From positions 16,688-28,174 of the forward strand of contig WKLE02000797.1 in the NCBI GenBank assembly GCA_014885115.2: a DNA stretch of 11,487 nucleotides, written 5' to 3'. This document shows, piece by piece, positions 1-8,400 of this stretch (positions are counted from its first letter, which is position 1; every line of letters starts with the position of its first letter). A program made the position numbers and the translations under genes. The notes beneath the pieces were generated by a model, which did no database searches, was not told the DNA's origin, and was given only the letters and a program-made list of their open reading frames with translations. This stretch comes from Asterionellopsis glacialis. Lineage: Eukaryota; Bacillariophyta; Plagiogrammaphyceae; Rhaphoneidales; Asterionellopsidaceae.

Positions 1-2337
1 TCCCAAGAATGGTTCTGGAAAGTCCAACGCATCAACAAAGCTTGGAGCACTATCTGCCTGGGTTTCAACAAGATAAAAAGCGTGCTCAGCAGTCCTACTA
101 AGAGGATCGGTCCCCAAAATCAGCGCTAGTCTCCGAGTTGACGTTTCCACTTCTTGCCTCAAGGGAACATGAGAGGCTTTCAAAATGCGTATGACCCCTC
201 CTGTTGTGGAACCAGGAGCAACCCGATATCGGCGTGGCGGTAGATTCATCCCGGCTCCAGAGTAGGGTCTCTCGCTTTCGACATCATCAATGACTGGCGC
301 CACAAAAACCTGCCCCCGCAAAGACAGCAAGGCAGATGTTGTACCGTAAGGGGTCTCGTAGAGATCGACCTCTGTCAAGTCCGATGGTACACTCATAGGT
401 ATTATTCTCTCATGATGTTGATTAAAGTCTGAGTAAACCACAATTGGAAGGCGATTGATGCTTGTAGAAGACGAGATCACCTTGGATATGTTTTCATCGG
501 CAATCACTTCTTGTACTTTTGCATTATTAGCTCCATTGCTTACCACAGGAGACGCGAGAGGCTTATCTTCTATGTCCTTTTCTTCATTGGACTCACTCGC
601 ATCGTCGTCGGATGCCTCATCGTCATCATCGTCGCCGGATTCCACCTCATCGTCATCTACACTATCTGTATCAGTCCATGCGTCTACAAGATCATCTTCC
701 TCATCATCTTCATCAAGTTTCCTGCGACTTTCAAGGACTTGTTCAATACTTTCGGATTTCAACAGATGCATGTCGGCCCCAATACGGATGACAAGATTGT
801 TAGTTACTGGATCTAAAGCATATTCCCTTAGATGCATACCGTTGAACTCGCATGATACGTGTGTTAGCTGAATTGGTTTTGATAAGCGTGGAGGACCTTC
901 ATTAACGTATAAGTCGTTTTTCGAAGGCAAAGCCATGGCCCACAAATTCATTGTGCTTGGGACCCACTCTCCACCTTGCTCACTTCGATCACTCAAAAAT
1001 AACAAATACTCCTTCCCATTGAGCTTCATTACCTGAGACCTCTTGCTAGTTCCCCTATAATCTTTGGTAAGTGGGACAGCCACTCCCTCATTGTGGCAGT
1101 AGGCCCAAAGTGATTCTGCAGTACCACCGACGTAACGAGCCGTGTTTGAAGGTTGTCGGAATCGGGTGAAGTAGAGACAAGTACTTGTTCGATCGTAGGC
1201 ACCCTCTATAGCTTGAGACAAGGATATAGGTAAAATCTGCAACACCCGGACCGGCCAATGTGGCGACAAATGACGGCGGTCTCGCCCTCTCTTCCCTTCA
1301 TTGTTTGATTCAGCTCCCTCCTGGACCAACGCCAATTGGTACAAACGTACGTCAGGAAGGCTAACCTCGTTTGAGGGAGCGGAGAATACGAGGCTTTGTC
1401 CATCGTCTTTCCATCCAACAACGTAATAAACACCAGAACTACTCCAATAGGTCAATCGGAGTGCAGGTGTATGACGGTGCGAAGGACGAAGATCCATGAG
1501 GTATACCTCGCGGCGCCCAGTATAAGTGGCAGTGAACGCAACCCAATACGGATAAACAGGGTTGATCGTTGGTGTCAAAACATTTCCTAATGTACTGGTA
1601 AGTTTCATGGCTGGCAAAGTCTTGCGAGAATCATCAATTTGAGTCAAGTACATGTCGCCCTCGGAGGTAAACACAAGTGTATCGTTAACGATAGATGGAT
1701 GCTGCAAGTAACCAAGAGGAAGGTTGTTTTCATCCATGTCTTCATCAAATGGAAGAGGAGGTGGGACCAAAACTGACCCGTACCAGTCAGCCTCTTGAAG
1801 ATCAAACGGGTTGTACGCATGAAGCGCTGCCGATGGATCGTAATGAACGGATGCCAAGTTTGAGGGAGGAACAGCAGGTTTTGTGTCTGCTTTACTTTCC
1901 TTTACTTTCATAGCCCCTTCATCATTATTACCCTCTTTAAGACCATCACCGCCGGCGTCATCATCATCGCCATAATCATCTGAGTTCTGATGCAACGTAG
2001 AAGCATAACTGTTCGAAGTGCCACCATGCGCCGAATACATTGGCAACTTCTTATCATATACCCACTCTTTCCAACCTAAAACAGCCCCAAATGCTAAAAC
2101 TAGAACAACCGCAAAGCAGACTAGTATACCTTGAAGAGGACCACTATCCATCCGGGAAGGTGGGGGACGATGGTGACGTCTTTGCCTGGGCATTTCATCA
2201 TCGAAGGTATCATCGTCCTCGTCACCACCAGGTACATCTTCGTAACGTTCATTGCCAGTCATTATTAGATCTTTTTCTTCTTCCGAAATAGATGGTATCC
2301 TGTCGTATGATGATCGGCGTGAAAACGTAATTCCCAT
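1..2337 (-). CDS. Membrane-anchored tricorn protease-like protein, N-terminal 779 residues (3' end outside window)
   Basis: An uninterrupted frame starts at the ATG at 2337-2335 and is still open at base 1. Residues 1-66 are a charged cytosolic tail (acidic 38-48, basic RQRRHHR 51-57). Residues about 69-88 form one hydrophobic segment (LQGILVCFAVVLVLAFGAVL), fitting a type II signal anchor. A low-complexity acidic linker (about 118-150) follows, then propeller-type sequence from about 205. WD40-like/PD40-type strands are seen at 274-283 (GRREVYLMDL), 295-320 (LTYWSSSG, VVGWKDDGQSLVFSA), 464-469 (NLWAMA), 491-526 and 630-682 (LRGQVFVAPV). This arrangement matches the tandem six- and seven-bladed propellers of tricorn protease, a peptidase of family S41 that trims oligopeptides released by the proteasome. 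The PDZ and catalytic serine-hydrolase part would lie beyond base 1, so activity cannot be judged. An acidic stretch at 542-590 (Asp/Glu/Ser) sits inside the propeller region. No intron is needed. Family call fairly sure; localisation inferred. Confidence 0.8.
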   Translation of the reverse strand, partial: MGITFSRRSSYDRIPSISEEEKDLIMTGNERYEDVPGGDEDDDTFDDEMPRQRRHHRPPPSRMDSGPLQGILVCFAVVLVLAFGAVLGWKEWVYDKKLPMYSAHGGTSNSYASTLHQNSDDYGDDDDAGGDGLKEGNNDEGAMKVKESKADTKPAVPPSNLASVHYDPSAALHAYNPFDLQEADWYGSVLVPPPLPFDEDMDENNLPLGYLQHPSIVNDTLVFTSEGDMYLTQIDDSRKTLPAMKLTSTLGNVLTPTINPVYPYWVAFTATYTGRREVYLMDLRPSHRHTPALRLTYWSSSGVYYVVGWKDDGQSLVFSAPSNEVSLPDVRLYQLALVQEGAESNNEGKRGRDRRHLSPHWPVRVLQILPISLSQAIEGAYDRTSTCLYFTRFRQPSNTARYVGGTAESLWAYCHNEGVAVPLTKDYRGTSKRSQVMKLNGKEYLLFLSDRSEQGGEWVPSTMNLWAMALPSKNDLYVNEGPPRLSKPIQLTHVSCEFNGMHLREYALDPVTNNLVIRIGADMHLLKSESIEQVLESRRKLDEDDEEDDLVDAWTDTDSVDDDEVESGDDDDDEASDDDASESNEEKDIEDKPLASPVVSNGANNAKVQEVIADENISKVISSSTSINRLPIVVYSDFNQHHERIIPMSVPSDLTEVDLYETPYGTTSALLSLRGQVFVAPVIDDVESERPYSGAGMNLPPRRYRVAPGSTTGGVIRILKASHVPLRQEVETSTRRLALILGTDPLSRTAEHAFYLVETQADSAPSFVDALDFPEPFLG

Positions 2338-2635
2338 GGAAAGAGGGCGAGCAAAATTCACCAAACAATACTTTACGTTAACAAATTTCCCGTTTTGCTA
2401 ATGTATGACAGCAAGGGAGATAATGGCCCTTCAAAGTTTTCTATTTTGTTTGCATTCGCTCGTCAAAGACCGGCGATGAACAACTTTTGAATAGCAGACT
2501 CTCTCTGTTACTTCTATTGTCTGCCTGGTAGCTAGACTAGATCACCTGGACTATCATTTTTTGATGATATTAGCAATAGTCAGCAAGAGAACCGTTGGAC
2601 GGGCCGGCCATTACCTGTACTGCATTACCAAGGAC

Positions 2636-2651
2636 TACCTGGTACCAGGTA
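2636..2651. repeat. Perfect 16-bp palindrome TACCTGGTACCAGGTA
   Basis: The sequence equals its own reverse complement over all 16 bases, centred on a GGTACC. It is built from two head-to-head copies of the TACCAGGTA word that recurs through this intergenic region. Such dyads are typical of homodimer-bound operators, but nothing here identifies a binding protein. Confidence 0.8.
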
Positions 2652-2948
2652 CAGTAACCGGTACATAGGACTAGAGGCAGGACTAGCACCACTTGGTTTA
2701 CCTATAGAAATACCAGGTACAATTTAAACGTACCACACGTACCAGGTACATTCAGTACCAGGGACGTGCTGGGGTCACTAACTGGGGATGCTGAGGCCAG
2801 CGAGCATTTCTTTGTGATTCAGTATCAGTACGTAGGACTCTACTCTAAAGAATTTCTGGTAGTCCAAGGTACGACAATTCCAATAGTTATCTTTTATCAC
2901 ATAGGATGGTAGTAAGTAGAACCTATCGTTACAGGTAATGTAACCGTT

Positions 2949-2982
2949 CCAGGTACTGGTACCCGCTGGGTACAGTACCTGG
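2949..2982. repeat. Hairpin with 15-bp stem and 3-base loop
   Basis: The left arm CCAGGTACTGGTACCC (2949-2964) pairs with the right arm GGGTACAGTACCTGG (2968-2982) with a single bulged base and loop GCT. It is made of the same GTAC-containing words as the rest of the cluster and is followed directly by another GTACCTGG copy. It could extrude as a cruciform or fold in a long 5' leader. Confidence 0.7.
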
Positions 2983-3730
2983 TACCTGGTTGACTAGTCC
3001 CACCAGGAAGTATTTAATATTTTTTCCGTGCAAGATCAAAATCTATCTATTTTTTTTCGGGAGCTGCGCTCTTTAGCATCAAAGTCATTTCTGTCATTCT
3101 GTCTTTTAAAATTTTCAAAAATGACTTTGTAGAAAAGAGTCACATATCTTAGTGTTAGTGTTATTCAACATTTATCCACTTTTGGGAACAAAACAAACAG
3201 AAATGGATAATAACTGGTCAAAAAGTGTTTCGACGTACAATGTATATTACCCGGTTACCTTGTAGGTTTTATACCGGACATGGTGCTTTATCTGATAAGT
3301 GGCATGTAACGCTAGCATACGTTAAAAATATATATTAATAATGACGCTTTATTTAGCGGTCATGAGTGAATACTACCTCGTAGACTGTACTAATTTGAAA
3401 TTTTCTACATTGACCTGCTGGCTCTCTACCAGGTACAGCTCTCTAATGAAAAAGAGTCTCAAAAACATGGTACCGTAGGTAACAAACATCGTAATGGTAC
3501 CACCTCAATCTTCTTGAGTGAGCAGGCGAACCTCCTCCCGTACCATTCCTTCCGGTACGATAATCAGACATCTTGCATGCTTGCAGTAGTTTAATGTTAC
3601 TTCTTCTTCTTGTTTTTGTTCTGGTGATTGAACGACAATCGAGAGTTCTTTCAACAAAGACCCAGACTGTCGGCAACACTAAGCTCTTCGATGAGATTGC
3701 ATTCCTGTATTATACTCTATAGTTTTTGAA

Positions 3731-5736
3731 ATGGAAGTCGATTCTTCTTCACGATTTCTTAAGGATTTGTCGCCATCGTCGAAAAACGGCAGTAAGACTA
3801 GTCCTACACGTCACGGCGACATGGAAACATTTGATGACAACTCTAGTTCACACAGTATCCAATCATCGGGAATTGTTGATTTAGATTCTATGGAACTCCT
3901 TAGTGTTAGCGTAGAGACACCTACAACTGAGAACCAAAGTAGAATTATTAGCCCTTTTCCGAGTTTCCGGCGTTCTCCGAGCCTGAGTAGTATCGTTAGA
4001 ACAAATGACGAAGAATCGTCAACAACATCTACTAAAAATGACCAACTGCCGCACAGTAGCGAACTATCTACATGGCAAGAAATGGATTCACAGAAGGATG
4101 ATGCACCCTTCCTTCACCGGCGTCCGGGACACGATGAAGAATCTCCTAAACGTGATATGTCCTCAGGTACTGAAACTGAAGACTTGCGTGAAAACGATTC
4201 TATTGATAGTAAAGAGAAACGCTCGAAAAAACGAATAGTTATTCTATCTCGTAAGAAAATATCTCTTCCTCCCAAAGTAGATACCGCAGTGGTAATCACA
4301 TATATTTGCTGCACGTTCGTCTTGTCTCTTCCAGTAGTGCTTATGCCAATTCTGTCATCAGACATAAATGCAAGTGAAGATGCATCGACTGTTAGCAGTT
4401 TTGCCGCTGCCACAGCGTCAATCGCAACACTTGGTGGTGGAGTTGGAAAATTCATAAACGGTTTTGTTTGTCAGCACATGGGAGGTAAACATTCATCTTA
4501 TGTGTATTTGATCGGAATGGCTCTATGTTCGTTCTTCCTGTCTAGAACTTCGAATCACGTGGGGTGGTGCCAAGCTGGACTAGAATTTTTTGGTAGCATA
4601 CAGTGGACTGCACTCAATATAGTGCTATCCAATCATTACGGAAAATGTCCATCTAGATTTGCAACAAGCGTTACATTTTTAAGCTTTGGTGGCACTTTTG
4701 GTACACTTCTTGCGAATTCCCTTGGAACCATGTTGCTTCAAACAATGCATTGGAGACGAGTCCAGGAATTAGGCGCCATCGTTGCTCTTGTTGGAGCTTG
4801 TGTGGCACAATACTTACTAATCGACCTCCCTCCAAGTATGGACATTCCATCAAACGCTGATGGCACAAAGCGCAGCAGAGACAAACAAGGCGTAAGTGTT
4901 TCAAGCATTGTTGCTTCGTTGCATCATGTCTTAGGCAGCCGTCTCTTTTGGACGGCTGGCATAGCACATTCTATTGCTTTCTTGGCACGGTATAGTGATC
5001 GCCTGTTGGGCACATACTTTCAAGAAGTAACGAAACTTCCGGGAGAAGTCTGTGGAGGAATGACGGCTTGTATTGGACTTGGATTTGCACATGGGCTTAT
5101 CACAGGACGAGCAATAAGTCACGGCAAAGATCCAAATAAGAAGGTTCGATTGTTAGCAACGCGATATGCACGCGCTGTCTTAGCAGCAGTTGGTTTGGCG
5201 TTGTGTGCAAATACGTCTGTACAAACGCTTTTCTTGAGCAACAAATTTTTCCTTGTACTGGCTGTATGTTTTTGTGCAGGTTCCATGGCTTCATCATTAT
5301 CATTTCAATTTTATCAGTTACCGCCCGTTGTATCAAGTACATTTGGAACAAATAAAGCTGTGTGCTTGTCATTCATGGATTGTGCAGGTTTTTTTCTGGC
5401 AGCCCCTATCTGGGGATCGGCAAGTCGAATTGTTAGTCATTCTGCATTAGAACCACATGGCTGGTCTGTGGTTTGGCTTATGATTGCCTGCCTGTTTGCC
5501 ATCGGCGGAAGGTGAGAATTCAAGTCTTAACTGAGTCTGATTACCTTCCACCATATGCTCGTATTAAAATCAATTCTTTATACCTCACAATCGTTGCTCA
5601 TGCTTTCTCCCCTTTAAAAAATTAAATTTCAAGACTAATGATGAGAGCTATCCCGCGAGTTTTGACCACACAAGCTTCGGAAGTCTCCGACCAAAATAGC
5701 CAAACGGATTACTCTAAGATAATACATCTAGCTTAA
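3731..5736 (+). CDS. Major facilitator superfamily transporter, 12 TM, two exons (3731-5511 and 5634-5736)
   Basis: The protein is 627 aa if the proposed intron is spliced. The ATG at 3731 is the first in frame after an upstream stop (TGA at 3692-3694). Residues 1-183 are a Ser/Thr/Asp/Glu-rich cytosolic domain ending in basic clusters (KEKRSKKR, SRKK). Twelve hydrophobic segments follow at about 184-209, 221-246, 255-272, 281-299, 311-335, 343-366, 402-420, 436-457, 478-494, 501-524, 543-563 and 577-593, with the usual central cytosolic loop near 367-395. GKFINGFVCQHMGGKHS between TM2 and TM3 occupies the MFS motif A place but lacks the common Asp-Arg. WRRVQELGAIVALVG at TM6 and GKFINGF resemble the phosphate/sugar-phosphate antiporter (SLC37/OPA-like) branch; substrate cannot be assigned. 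Asn213 (NAS) in the first outer loop is a possible glycosylation site. MFS is firm; subfamily is a guess. Confidence 0.85.
5512..5633 (+). other. Proposed terminal spliceosomal intron of the MFS gene
   Basis: The first reading frame stops at TGA 5513-5515, which overlaps an AG|GTGAGA donor. A pyrimidine-rich run (about 5600-5613) precedes TTCAAG at 5628-5633, giving a 122-base GT...AG intron. Joining 5511 to 5634 keeps Arg594 and adds 33 residues starting LMMRAIPRVLTTQ and ending at TAA 5734-5736. Basic residues just after the last membrane segment are what a cytosolic MFS C-terminus should show. Splicing is inferred, not observed. Confidence 0.65.
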
Positions 5737-5961
5737 CTTTAAACCAGCTGACAAAATGAAGAAATACTATCAAATCTAATATGGCATCGGTGCTGTCCAA
5801 GTTTGCTTTAACGAAATCATCCTTCGATTATTTGTTTCTCGAATGACATATTGAGATTTTTTCGCATGACCACCCGGACGTTTAGGGATATTATTTTTGT
5901 AACAAGAACGACAAGCACTAGTCTGATGAAACTGAACTAATGATAATGGTACTCAAATGAC

Positions 5962-6222
5962 ATGTCTCGCGCATCAAGCTTTACACAACCTAGAGGAACT
6001 ATATATAGGGTTGAGTCAATGGACGTACCGTCTTCTATAACGCTGAACATAGATGATCCTAGCTTAATGCTAATGGGAGCGAGTAAACAACTTCAAATAA
6101 TGATCGATTTATACAGGGATTATGAAGACTTGATGGTTGAGTATAGAATAGAGACTAGTTGGAGAGGTGTTCGATTGTGTTGTGATGTATCAATCGTGGT
6201 TTATCACGTTGTCCTAGAGTGA
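5962..6222 (+). CDS. Unrecognised 86-codon open frame, doubtful
   Basis: The frame reads MSRASSFTQPRG and later a stretch around LQIMIDLYRDYEDLMVEYR that looks amphipathic and helical. I do not recognise a family. From about residue 68 the frame runs into the left arm of an inverted repeat (6164), and the remaining residues (CCDVSIVVYHVVLE) look like accidental translation. It may be a gene fragment interrupted by a foldback element, or chance. Confidence 0.15.
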   Translation: MSRASSFTQPRGTIYRVESMDVPSSITLNIDDPSLMLMGASKQLQIMIDLYRDYEDLMVEYRIETSWRGVRLCCDVSIVVYHVVLE

Positions 6223-6253
6223 ATGATAAATAGAAACACAACAATGACACCTC
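6164..6253. repeat. Imperfect 90-bp inverted repeat (foldback/MITE-like)
   Basis: The outer ends GAGGTGT (6164-6170) and ACACCTC (6247-6253) are perfect complements. Further in, TTGTGTT pairs with AACACAA, and TTTATCAC pairs with GTGAATGATAAA around a short loop. Arms differ in length by a few bases, so one has gained or lost sequence. No transposase or clear target-site duplication is visible. Confidence 0.5.
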
Positions 6254-6363
6254 ATTCTTTGGATTGTTCATGATTTTGAAGCATAAATCATTTGTACTTC
6301 TCCCACACAATAGACTTTCAATCTTTGTTGAGTACAATACCGTGCTGTCAGATTATGTGACAA

Positions 6364-6452
6364 AATCTATACCGTTTGGGTATCACTTTTATAATGTTCG
6401 TGTTGTTGTCAGAGATACACAACACGACAGGAATATACGAAGTGGTATAGAT
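6364..6452. repeat. Nested inverted repeat
   Basis: AATCTATACC (6364-6373) is exactly complementary to GGTATAGATT (6443-6452). Inside them CGTGTTGT (6399-6406) is exactly complementary to ACAACACG (6419-6426). The segments between are poorly matched. Two collinear perfect arms suggest a decayed foldback element, not two unrelated chance hairpins. Confidence 0.5.
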
Positions 6453-6602
6453 TCCTATCATCTGTATCATAAGTAAGATTCAGGATGCCATTTTCCCAAC
6501 TACCCCAACACTGACTTTGCACACAAAAAGAAATATCTGAATCCCATTATAAAGTACACTCCCTTGGCCTAATTTAGGAATTAATGAGAGGTCTTCCTTT
6601 TT

Positions 6603-8400
6603 CTAACGCGCCACACGGAAAGCTGTCTTTTGCAATCCTTCATTTACATTAATGGCTTGTTGATTCTGCCGTGAGTTGCAATTCCTCTTGATGGTAATGA
6701 CTTGACGAATCTGTCGTGAGTTGTCATCGCTCTTCACGGAAACAGCATATTTCTGTAATGACATGTTGCGTAACAAGTTTAATCTTTGAATTAGTAAGTT
6801 TCTAAAAAATAGTGAATCTTTTAATGACGAATCATGAACCAATGGGTCAGAACTCCGTGCATAAACACGAACATTTGCATTTTTATAATGATTCAAACGA
6901 ATGGGTGGTATTATTAACACTGCACCCTTTGCCTTTGTTATATCTCATAGACCGATACATATGCCACCCCCTTTGGCCGGACAATCAATTTCATCCGATG
7001 AAATACAGTTTTTATATCTTCATGTTCTTTCTTACGCCAATCATAATCCATTAGAAATGGTTGTTGCTGCCCTGCTGAATTGGGAGAATTTCCAAAAAAC
7101 CAATGCTTTACACTGATACCAACACAGTCGGCTAGTTCCTTCAACGCCAGCTCATAAAATAGTAGTTTGATAGATCGTGCAGGTGAGACTGATTGTGATG
7201 TATGATAAGTATTGTTTCCATTGGTACTGCTATTGGTATTCCACAAAACTTGCCCCTTCTCATCTAGCAATTGAAAATACTGATCAATATCATGCAACGC
7301 TAACCAATCAGTATCCCATTGGCGTGCACCGTAGATACACTCATTTTGTTGTGCTTGTTGAAAGAAATGACCTATACCAACATTATAATCAAAGGGAATG
7401 TAGGTAATATGTGGTCCATGTGGTAGAAATATTGAAATCCAATAATTGAATGGTACTCAATCCATTGTGCTAAAAATAATGCATTGGAGGATATATCATT
7501 GATAGATGCACATGCAGCATGTTAATTTTTTCGGATCCTTGTTTTTGTTGATCTTGGTCTTGATCAGTATTAGTAGTAGGGCTATGGTTAAAGTTGTTCA
7601 CAACTGTTGAAGTAATATCATCAGTATTGATTGTAAAAGAACCATTATTTCTTTCTAGCAATAATATCGGTTGTTGCTGTTGTTTTAAATCAATAGGTTT
7701 AGCGTGTAAATATTCTATAAGCTTCGTACAGTCATAAGTTTCACTTCTTTCGTAATGTTCCTCTTTGGTGATAGCTCGAACTTGATATGGAATTTCAATA
7801 CCACAATCAATAATCATGGTATAATGATGTGAATAAATGCCTAGATTTATGATACGATTGTCATTACAATACCAATCAAATATATTACCATACTTTGGTA
7901 ATTTATTTCGAACGTCTTTCATGACAAATAATACAAAATAGGTACCCTTCACTTTAAGAACACTTTGGAGTATGGGGAGTACTCTCTTTTCCATTCTTGT
8001 TGTAACAAATGGAGATAGGAAGAAACTTCTAACAAACATGAATTTTGAATTTGTTGGATAGATTTTTCCTTGTACTTTGTAATGTTATAGTTTGGAAGAA
8101 TCACTTGTCCTGTTTTTGGTGTGGTTTTTACTATTCGTGAATGGACTGCAGGATTTGTCGTCATTATTTTTTGATATGATGGACTTATGTCATCTTTATC
8201 ACCATAACGATTGTTCTGCTGTTGCTGCTCTCACTTCCAAAAAGCATGGTTTGGATGAAGATCCAACAATAATTCTCCATTTATCTGTGTATTACTATTA
8301 ATAATGTATGTCGTCCTACATTCCAAAATTGAACAAAAAAGATAAACCCAAAAGAAAAGGACAAAGTTTTTTTGTTTCTATTCTTCTTTTTTGTTGTCAT
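6603..8400 (-). pseudogene. GT92 (DUF23)-type glycosyltransferase pseudogene
   Basis: GT92-like motifs appear in the correct order but in different frames. The likely start is ATG 8400-8398, followed by Lys-rich sequence and a hydrophobic run (LSFSFGFIFFVQF), as in type II Golgi enzymes. Then come a segment through IQQIQNS (8164-7949 frame), a segment near YFVLFVMKDVRNK (8039-7470 frame), then CASINDISSNALFLAQWIEYH (to about 7450), YIPFDYNVG, WLALHDIDQYF with the Asp-x-Asp metal-site-like DID (7274-7294), VKHWFFGN, RMKLIVRPKGVAYVSVYEI, and IRLNHYKN (6880s). Lesions: a probable shift near 8300-8330, in-frame TGA at 8231-8233, shifts between 8039 and 7949, at 7513-7522, at 7422-7434 (looks like one lost T), and at 6938-6944 (extra TA in ATATA). 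No intron borders fit these breaks. The relic is fairly certain; the precise family is likely. Confidence 0.7.
6650..6739. repeat. Two-copy 45-bp tandem repeat in the glycosyltransferase relic
   Basis: Units 6650-6694 and 6695-6739 both begin TAATG.CTTG and share the run CGTGAGTTG and CTCTT. They have diverged by substitutions only, with no length change. Read in the relic's frame they give 15-residue repeats sharing N-S-R-Q at the core near the C-terminus. The multiple-of-three length suggests the duplication arose while the gene was coding. Confidence 0.6.

Larger units (their letters stand above)
2611..2991. repeat. Dense GTAC / TACCAGGTAC motif cluster
   Basis: I count 16 GTAC tetramers between 2617 and 2985, where about 1.4 would be expected in random sequence of equal base use. 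The longer word TACCAGGTAC occurs exactly at 2643-2652, 2711-2720 and 2740-2749, in reverse complement at 2975-2984, and again outside the cluster at 3427-3436. Near matches are at 2755 (GTACCAGGG), 2947 (TTCCAGGTAC) and 2982 (GTACCTGGTT). Copies are irregularly spaced and in both orientations, which argues against a simple tandem satellite and suits multiple binding sites or small foldback units. Function unknown. Confidence 0.75.
2338..3730. promoter_or_regulatory. Shared upstream region between two divergent genes
   Basis: The 1,393 bases between the two divergent ATGs must hold both 5' leaders and promoters. No convincing gene is visible; the short open frames lack any recognisable protein signature. 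No clear TATA box can be assigned to either start. The distinctive content is the GTAC-rich motif cluster (2611-3000, with further copies at 3427-3560). AT-rich sequence with homopolymer T runs fills 3000-3400. Confidence 0.55.
5737..6602. other. AT-rich non-coding stretch with foldback sequences
   Basis: The stretch lies between the MFS gene and the glycosyltransferase relic. It should contain the 3' UTR of the MFS gene, though no clear AATAAA is visible close to the stop. It holds one unrecognised 86-codon frame (5962-6222) and two imperfect inverted-repeat structures (6164-6253 and 6364-6452). Nothing else was recognised. Confidence 0.5.

Noticed and set aside
455..871. 138-codon Ser-rich open frame on the plus strand
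   Set aside because: It is the antisense of the acidic Asp/Glu stretch of the tricorn-like gene; GAT/GAA codons read backwards give Ser runs.
2611..2991. Copper-response promoter based on GTAC cores
   Set aside because: GTAC alone is too short, and the factor known to read it belongs to green algae and plants; kept only as an idea within the motif-cluster finding.
2611..3000. CRISPR-like array
   Set aside because: The repeated words are 10 bases long, irregularly spaced and in both orientations, in a eukaryotic context.
3443..3679. 78-codon minus-strand frame just upstream of the MFS start
   Set aside because: Composition is irregular, there is no recognisable motif, and it overlaps the probable leader of the MFS gene.
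4114..4455. 113-codon minus-strand frame inside the MFS gene
   Set aside because: It lies entirely within the MFS coding region and shows no protein signature; the plus-strand frame has twelve ordered membrane segments.
6938..7523. Introns joining the glycosyltransferase segments
   Set aside because: The breaks fall inside conserved motifs with only one or two bases to account for, and no GT...AG pair fits; frameshifts explain them better.
7470..8039. 189-codon minus-strand frame as a stand-alone gene
   Set aside because: Its end (PPMHYF) is out of frame with the conserved WIEYH block that follows at once, so it is one segment of the glycosyltransferase relic.
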